Assembly: GCA_002354135.1 (NCBI GenBank)
Contig: DEKZ01000439.1
Span: 1 to 18,414, forward strand
Length of the DNA: 18,414 nucleotides
Direction: 5' to 3'
From: Massilia sp. UBA2709
GTDB lineage: Bacteria; Pseudomonadota; Gammaproteobacteria; Burkholderiales; Burkholderiaceae_D
Position 1 is the stretch's first letter. Each line of letters starts with the position of its first letter. Below are positions 14,012-18,414 of the stretch, piece after piece. Below the pieces are notes generated by a model that was not told the DNA's origin, ran no database searches, and saw only the letters and a program-made list of their open reading frames with translations. The position numbers were made by a program, and so were the translations under genes.

Positions 14012-14027
14012 GCCGGCATATGCCGGC
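14012..14027. repeat. 16-nt perfect palindrome between REP-like copies
   Basis: GCCGGCATATGCCGGC reads the same on both strands. It is followed by a smaller hairpin, CACGG (14027-14031) with CCGTG (14037-14041). Both lie between the two inverted REP-like elements. Confidence 0.6.
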
Positions 14028-14105
14028 ACGGTAGCGCCGTGCCATGCGCTATCGGCCTTCCGATGTCGCCGGCGCGTGCGCCAACTTGCCGGCTTCGCCT
14101 ACCGA

Positions 14106-14135
14106 CGCGTGGACGGGAAACCCGTCCACCCTACG
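14106..14135 (-). repeat. REP-like palindromic element, copy E (minus orientation)
   Basis: This is the inverse of copy D: it begins CGCGTGGAC and ends GTCCACCCTACG. A perfect 9-bp stem pairs GTGGACGGG (14109-14117) with CCCGTCCAC (14121-14129), loop AAA. Its last 12 bases are the exact reverse complement of the first 12 of copy D. Confidence 0.8.
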
Positions 14136-14238
14136 TCGCTTTCGGATGCGGAGGCGATATTCGCATCGCCAACCCGGCAAAACCTTCCGCATCTACCCGA
14201 TTTCCCTCAGAAACCGGGCTTTCTACCCTGAAATCCGG

Positions 14239-14244
14239 TAAAAT
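14239..14244 (+). promoter_or_regulatory. possible -10 element upstream of the lepA leader
   Basis: TAAAAT occurs in GGTAAAATGCC, like the acpP -10. No convincing -35 lies 16-18 nt upstream. If used, transcription would start near 14251 and pass through the large palindrome and the T8 terminator before lepA. The stretch 14136-14235 shows only small hairpins (for example GGCGAT/ATCGCC, 14153-14170). Confidence 0.3.
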
Positions 14245-14298
14245 GCCTGGTTTGGAAAAGCTTCTGTCGATCGCACATCAGCTTCTCACCTTGCGATA

Positions 14299-14414
14299 GA
14301 GCGCCCGACAAAATCCTCATGGCTGCGTTGCATCGTCTCGCCGTACGCTCGTACTGTCTTCGCGGTCCGCCGCTGCGGCGATGCGCCTTGCCCTGAGGTT
14401 TTTGTCAGTCGCTC
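14299..14414. repeat. 116-nt imperfect palindrome (possible MITE-like repeat or small RNA)
   Basis: Paired arms: GAGCG (14299-14303) with CGCTC (14410-14414); GACAAAA-T-CCTCA (14307-14319) with TGAGG-T-TTTTGTC (14394-14406); GGC (14321-14323) with GCC (14390-14392); and GCATCG (14330-14335) with CGATGC (14379-14384). The apex contains further GC-rich hairpin potential. Mismatches are mostly symmetrical, as in a conserved long hairpin. It is non-coding as far as I can tell; it could be a dispersed repeat or part of an RNA that ends at the T8 terminator. Confidence 0.55.
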
Positions 14415-14418
14415 GATG

Positions 14419-14463
14419 GCGCTCGCCTGGGGACGGACCAGTCCGCATGGGGCGCTTTTTTTT
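14419..14463 (+). terminator. rho-independent terminator upstream of lepA
   Basis: GCGC (14419-14422) pairs with GCGC (14452-14455), continuing inward imperfectly to CGGAC (14434-14438) with GTCCG (14441-14445), followed directly by eight T residues (14456-14463). It ends 75 nt before the lepA ATG, with no clear promoter in between, so it could attenuate lepA or end an upstream small RNA. Confidence 0.55.
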
Positions 14464-14538
14464 GTATTGCGCAGGCATCTTGCGGCGCCGGTTGCCTCTG
14501 GCTGCCGGCCTCGCCCTTTTTGGTTTTGAGCTTTGTTA

Positions 14539-16332
14539 ATGAACAACATACGTAACTTCTCCATCATCGCCCACATCGACCACGGTAAATCGACCCTGGC
14601 CGACCGCATCATCCAGTTGTGCGGTGGCCTGTCGGATCGCGAAATGGACGCGCAGGTGCTCGACTCGATGGACCTGGAGCGCGAGCGCGGCATTACCATC
14701 AAGGCGCAGACCGCCGCCCTGCAGTACAAGGCGCGCGACGGCCAGACCTACAACCTGAACCTGATCGATACCCCGGGCCACGTCGACTTCAGCTATGAAG
14801 TCTCGCGCTCGCTGTCGGCCTGCGAAGGCGCGCTGCTGGTGGTCGACGCCTCGCAGGGCGTGGAAGCGCAAACGGTGGCCAACTGCTACACCGCGCTCGA
14901 CCTGGGCGTGGAAGTGGTGCCGATCCTGAACAAGATCGACCTGCCGCACGCCGACCCGGACAACGCCAAGAAGGAAATCGAGGACGTGATCGGCATCGAC
15001 GCGTCGGAAGCAACGACCTGCTCGGCCAAGACCGGCCTGGGCGTGGAAGACGTGCTCGAAGACCTGATCAAGCGCGTGCCGCCGCCCAAGGGCGATCCTG
15101 ACGCGCCGCTGCAGGCCCTGATCGTCGACTCCTGGTACGACCCCTATGTCGGCGTCGTGATGCTGGTGCGCGTGGTCAACGGCACCCTGCGTCCGAAGGA
15201 CAAGATCCTGCTGATGGCGACCGGCTCCCAGCAGCTGGTCGAGAACATCGGCATCTTCACCCCGCGTTCGGTCTCGCTGCCGGAACTGTCGGCAGGCCAG
15301 GTGGGCTTCATCATCGCCGGCATCAAGGAACTGACCGCCGCCAAGGTGGGCGATACCGTGACCCTGGCCAACAAGCCGGCCCCGGCGCCGCTGCCGGGCT
15401 TCAAGGAAGTCCAGCCGCAGGTGTTCGCCGGCCTGTTCCCGGTCGAGGCCAACCAGTACGACGCCCTGCGCGACTCGCTGGAAAAGCTGAAGCTGAACGA
15501 CGCCGCCCTGATGTACGAGCCGGAAGTGTCGCAGGCGCTGGGCTTCGGCTTCCGCTGCGGCTTCCTGGGCCTGCTGCACATGGAAATCGTGCAGGAGCGC
15601 CTGGAGCGCGAATTCGACATGGACCTGATCACGACGGCGCCGACCGTGGTGTACGAGGTCGAGATGCGCGACGGCACCATGATTCGCGTCGACAATCCGT
15701 CGAAGATGCCGGAACCGTCGAAGATCAACGAGATCCGCGAGCCGATCGTCACCGTCAACCTCTACATGCCGCAGGAATACGTCGGCTCGGTGATGACGCT
15801 GTGTAACAGCAAGCGCGGCGTGCAGATGGACATGGCCTACCATGGCCGCCAGGTCAAGCTGGTCTACGAGATCCCGATGGCCGAGATCGTGCTGGACTTC
15901 TTCGACCGCCTGAAGTCGACCTCGCGCGGCTATGCCTCGATGGACTACGAGTTCAAGGAAAACCGCGCCGCCGACGTGGTGAAGGTCGACATGCTGATCA
16001 ACAGCGAGAAGGTCGATGCCCTGGCCATCATCGTGCACCGGGCGAATGCGCCTTACCGCGGGCGCCAGGTAGCGGCGAAAATGCGCGAACTGATCCCGCG
16101 CCAGATGTTCGACGTGGCGATCCAGGCCGCGATCGGCGCGACCATCATCTCGCGCGAGAACGTCAAGGCAATGCGCAAGAACGTCCTGGCCAAGTGCTAC
16201 GGCGGCGACATCAGCCGCAAGAAGAAACTGCTTGAGAAACAAAAAGCCGGTAAGAAACGCATGAAACAGGTTGGCTCGGTGGAGATTCCACAGGAAGCCT
16301 TCCTCGCCATCCTTCAAGTGGAAGATAAATGA
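14539..16332 (+). CDS. lepA: elongation factor 4 (LepA)
   Basis: The product is 597 aa, the typical length. LepA is a ribosome-associated translational GTPase linked to initiation/30S biogenesis and back-translocation. GTP-binding motifs are AHIDHGKST (11-19), DTPGH (77-81) and NKID (131-134); RGITIKAQTAAL is the switch-I region. The LepA-specific C-terminal domain ends with CYGGDISRKKKLLEKQK and GSVEIPQEAFLAIL. ATG 14539 starts MNNIRNFSIIAHIDHG, as in homologues; GAG (14528-14530) is 8 nt upstream and the in-frame TTG at 14533 is less likely. It overlaps lepB by 4 nt (ATGA). Confidence 0.98.
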   Translation: MNNIRNFSIIAHIDHGKSTLADRIIQLCGGLSDREMDAQVLDSMDLERERGITIKAQTAALQYKARDGQTYNLNLIDTPGHVDFSYEVSRSLSACEGALLVVDASQGVEAQTVANCYTALDLGVEVVPILNKIDLPHADPDNAKKEIEDVIGIDASEATTCSAKTGLGVEDVLEDLIKRVPPPKGDPDAPLQALIVDSWYDPYVGVVMLVRVVNGTLRPKDKILLMATGSQQLVENIGIFTPRSVSLPELSAGQVGFIIAGIKELTAAKVGDTVTLANKPAPAPLPGFKEVQPQVFAGLFPVEANQYDALRDSLEKLKLNDAALMYEPEVSQALGFGFRCGFLGLLHMEIVQERLEREFDMDLITTAPTVVYEVEMRDGTMIRVDNPSKMPEPSKINEIREPIVTVNLYMPQEYVGSVMTLCNSKRGVQMDMAYHGRQVKLVYEIPMAEIVLDFFDRLKSTSRGYASMDYEFKENRAADVVKVDMLINSEKVDALAIIVHRANAPYRGRQVAAKMRELIPRQMFDVAIQAAIGATIISRENVKAMRKNVLAKCYGGDISRKKKLLEKQKAGKKRMKQVGSVEIPQEAFLAILQVEDK

Positions 16333-17246
16333 ACCTGCAACCGATCCTGGGGAATTTCGCGCTCATCCTGTTCGTGGCCATGGTGGTCACGGGCATCATC
16401 TGGTGTCTCGACACCTTCGTGCTGGCCAAGAAACGCCGCGCCGCGGCCGACGCCGCCCTGGCCGAGTACGACGCCCGCAACGCCAAGCTGCAGGCGGAAG
16501 GCATCAAGGTCGACAGCAACGGCAACCGCGCCGCGATCGAGCAGGCCCACTTGCGCCAGCCGACCTGGGTCGAGTACTCGGGCAGCTTCTTCCCCGTGAT
16601 CGCGCTGGTGTTCATCCTGCGTTCCTTCCTGTGGGAGCCGTTCAAGATCCCGTCGAGCTCGATGGTGCCGACCCTGCTGGTGGGCGACCTCATCCTCGTG
16701 AACAAGTACACCTATGGCATTCGCCTGCCGATCATCAACAAGAAGATCATCGAGGTGAATGACCCGCAGCGCGGTGACGTCATGGTGTTCAAGTATCCGA
16801 AGGATATGAGCCAGGATTACATCAAGCGCGTCATTGGTGTGCCCGGTGATAAAATCACCTACGAGAACAAGCGCCTGACGGTGAACGGCAAGCCGGTGGA
16901 ATACATCCCGCTGGACGACTACCTCGACGACGAGCGGCCGGTGTACCACAAGCAGTTCATCGAAAAGCTGCCCGGCAGCGAGCACCGCATCCTGAACACC
17001 GAGCCGGCGCGCTCGTTCAACCTGGACAGCGTGGAGAACTTCCCGCACCGCGAAGCCTGCGACTATTCGTACGACAAATTTACCTGTATCGTACCGGAAG
17101 GCAACTACTTCATGATGGGCGACAACCGCGACAACAGCGCGGACAGCCGCTACTGGGGTTTTGTGCCGGATAAAAATATCGTCGGCAAGGCCTTCCTGGT
17201 GTGGATGAACTTCGGTGATCCGAAGCGCATCGGCGGCATCAAGTAA
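16329..17246 (+). CDS. lepB: signal peptidase I (LepB)
   Basis: The product is 305 aa. The enzyme removes signal peptides from secreted proteins at the outer face of the inner membrane. Two membrane segments lie at about 8-32 and 85-101. The catalytic dyad is S111 in PSSSMVPTL and K166 in DYIKRVIG; GDNRDNSADSRYWG marks the conserved box E. The ATG at 16329 overlaps the lepA stop (ATGA), with a GGAAG just upstream in lepA, indicating translational coupling. Gene order lepA-lepB-DUF4845-rnc is conserved in betaproteobacteria. Confidence 0.98.
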   Translation: MNLQPILGNFALILFVAMVVTGIIWCLDTFVLAKKRRAAADAALAEYDARNAKLQAEGIKVDSNGNRAAIEQAHLRQPTWVEYSGSFFPVIALVFILRSFLWEPFKIPSSSMVPTLLVGDLILVNKYTYGIRLPIINKKIIEVNDPQRGDVMVFKYPKDMSQDYIKRVIGVPGDKITYENKRLTVNGKPVEYIPLDDYLDDERPVYHKQFIEKLPGSEHRILNTEPARSFNLDSVENFPHREACDYSYDKFTCIVPEGNYFMMGDNRDNSADSRYWGFVPDKNIVGKAFLVWMNFGDPKRIGGIK

Positions 17247-17278
17247 GGCCTGCCAATCGCACGCTGGGAGGAAGCAGG

Positions 17279-17674
17279 ATGCAGCACCGGAAACACCTTA
17301 CCCTGGACAGGCAGCGGGGCATCTCGCTCACCGGCCTGATCCTGGGGCTGATCGTCATCGGGCTGGCCGCGGTGGTCGCCATCAAGGTGATCCCGTCGTG
17401 GCTGGAGTACCGCTCGATCAAGGACGGCATCGTTCGTGTGAAAGAGGAGGGCGGCAGCGTGGCCGAGATGCAGAAGGCATTCGACAAGTTTGCCGACATC
17501 AACAACGTCACCTCGCTGCGCGGCCGCGATCTTGTCATCACCAAGGATGGCGGCGAGCCTGAAATCAGTTTCGCCTACCAGAAACGCATCGAGTTCACCG
17601 ACAAGGCCAGCATCGTCATCGATTACGACGGCACCACCGACCCCAGCGGCGTGGTGGCTGCCAGCGCGGAATGA
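17279..17674 (+). CDS. DUF4845 family membrane-anchored protein
   Basis: The product is 131 aa. It has a short basic N-terminus, then one membrane helix (about 15-37, ISLTGLILGLIVIGLAAVV), then a roughly 90-residue domain with KVIPSWLEYRSIKDGI and a terminal VIDYDGTTD. DUF4845 proteins occur between lepB and rnc in many betaproteobacteria; the function is unknown. The N-terminus RQRGISLTGLILGLIVIG resembles a type IV pilin leader, but the +5 Glu is Gly. A strong ribosome site GGAGG (17267-17271) lies 7 nt before ATG 17279. It is 32 nt downstream of lepB and likely cotranscribed. Confidence 0.88.
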   Translation: MQHRKHLTLDRQRGISLTGLILGLIVIGLAAVVAIKVIPSWLEYRSIKDGIVRVKEEGGSVAEMQKAFDKFADINNVTSLRGRDLVITKDGGEPEISFAYQKRIEFTDKASIVIDYDGTTDPSGVVAASAE

Positions 17675-17724
17675 TGGTCGCCGCACGCCGGCAGCCTTGA
17701 AGGAAAGAACACGGTAGTAAGATG

Positions 17725-17760
17725 GAATCCGGGACGCTGCCTGCGCGGCGTCCCGGATTC
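17725..17760 (+). terminator. 13-bp perfect hairpin upstream of rnc
   Basis: GAATCCGGGACGC (17725-17737) pairs perfectly with GCGTCCCGGATTC (17748-17760) across a 10-nt loop, followed by TGGCTTTATT. It can be read as a terminator with a weak T tract for the lepA-lepB-DUF4845 transcript, or as a double-stranded RNase III substrate in the rnc leader. Confidence 0.6.
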
Positions 17761-17805
17761 TGGCTTTATTCAATACGCCGACCTGAACAACGAAAAATAT
17801 CGACA

Positions 17806-18414
17806 ATGAATCTTCAGTTATTGCAAACTCGCCTAGGTTACACGTTTCGGGACAGTGGCCTCCTGCAGCAGGCCCTGACCCATCGTAGCCACAGCAGCTT
17901 GCATAACGAGCGCCTCGAATTCCTGGGCGATTCGATCCTGAACTGCGTGGTCGCCTCGATCCTGTACGAGCGCTTCAACAACCTCGACGAGGGCGACCTC
18001 TCGCGCCTGCGCGCCAACCTGGTCAAGCAGCAGTCGCTGTACGAGATCGCCCAGAAGCTCGAGCTCTCGCAGTTCCTGCGCCTGGGCGAGGGCGAGCTGA
18101 AGTCGGGGGGCTTCCGCCGTCCGTCGATCCTGGCCGACACCCTCGAGGCCCTGCTCGGCGCGATCTTCCTCGACGCGGGCTTCGACGCCGCGCGCGACGT
18201 CATCCGCGCCTTCTATATCCCGCTGCTCGACTCGGTCGACCCGCGCACCCTGGGCAAGGACGCCAAGACCCTGCTGCAGGAATTCCTGCAAAGCCGCAAG
18301 ATTTCCTTGCCGACCTATAACGTCATCGCCACCCACGGCGCCGCCCACAGCCAGGAGTTCGAGATCGAGTGCCTGGTGCCCAAGCTCGGCATCCAGGTCT
18401 TCGGCCGCGGGGGC
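17806..18414 (+). CDS. rnc: ribonuclease III (partial, 3' end outside window)
   Basis: The visible part is 203 codons, starting ATG 17806 and open to the right edge; the full protein is normally about 225-260 aa. RNase III cleaves double-stranded RNA and processes rRNA precursors. The signature NERLEFLGDSIL (34-45) carries E38 and D42; D111 and E114 in LADTLEALLGAIF complete the metal site. The double-stranded RNA-binding domain begins around residue 153 (DAKTLLQEFLQSRK) and is cut off by the window. No clear Shine-Dalgarno is seen (AAAAATATCGACA). The 13-bp hairpin lies 45 nt upstream. Confidence 0.97.
   Translation, partial: MNLQLLQTRLGYTFRDSGLLQQALTHRSHSSLHNERLEFLGDSILNCVVASILYERFNNLDEGDLSRLRANLVKQQSLYEIAQKLELSQFLRLGEGELKSGGFRRPSILADTLEALLGAIFLDAGFDAARDVIRAFYIPLLDSVDPRTLGKDAKTLLQEFLQSRKISLPTYNVIATHGAAHSQEFEIECLVPKLGIQVFGRGG

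Noticed and set aside
14039..14299. 86-aa plus-strand open frame in the glutaredoxin-lepA gap
   Set aside because: It runs through a REP-like element; no ribosome site or family resemblance.
14286..14729. 147-aa minus-strand open frame upstream of lepA
   Set aside because: It reads across the imperfect palindrome, the terminator and antisense lepA. Better explained as non-coding structure, though similar hypothetical proteins may be annotated in relatives.
14536..16317. 593-aa open frame on the minus strand
   Set aside because: Exact antisense of lepA; His/Gln/Val-rich composition typical of mirrored codons.
1..18414. tRNA, rRNA, tmRNA, RNase P RNA, 4.5S RNA, CRISPR, insertion sequences
   Set aside because: I looked for their conserved sequences in the gaps and saw none; this was by eye, so divergent forms could be missed.

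Overview
The window looks like a chromosomal housekeeping segment of a GC-rich betaproteobacterium, most likely Oxalobacteraceae (Massilia/Telluria-like). This rests on gene order, protein character and GC-rich codon use seen by eye; no database search was possible. No phage, plasmid, CRISPR, rRNA or tRNA genes were recognised, and no transposase.

Layout. (1) 1-296: the Arg/Gly/Pro-rich tail of a gene running in from the left. (2) 590-1858: a degenerate EAL-HDOD signalling protein with its own leader. (3) 1859-2176: a non-coding gap holding three REP-like hairpins. (4) 2177-3559, minus strand: an RsmI-like methyltransferase and a YceF-type Maf nucleotide pyrophosphatase. (5) 3776-10301, plus strand: the conserved block yceD-rpmF-plsX-fabH-fabD-fabG-acpP-fabF, which couples ribosome assembly, phospholipid acyl transfer and type II fatty acid synthesis. 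A good sigma70 promoter precedes yceD, and a second candidate promoter precedes acpP. (6) 10395-13954: a YgfX-like membrane protein, then rpoE, a short rseA, a DegP/DegQ/MucD-type protease and a glutaredoxin-like protein. This is an envelope-stress module with a recognisable sigma-E-type promoter in front of rpoE. (7) 13955-14538: a large non-coding gap with an inverted pair of the same REP-like elements, a long imperfect palindrome and a T8 terminator. (8) 14539-18414: lepA-lepB-DUF4845-rnc, with lepA and lepB overlapping by 4 nt; rnc runs off the right edge.

The coding content is mostly textbook. The less ordinary signals are: an RseA-like anti-sigma factor that ends about where the membrane segment should start, with no rseB beside it; REP-like elements with a 5' GTAG foot in two non-coding gaps; and several structured leaders (before rpmF, acpP, rpoE, lepA and rnc). 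No clearly new multi-gene system is present. The best candidates for something undescribed are the truncated anti-sigma arrangement and the roughly 170-nt structured region ahead of lepA.
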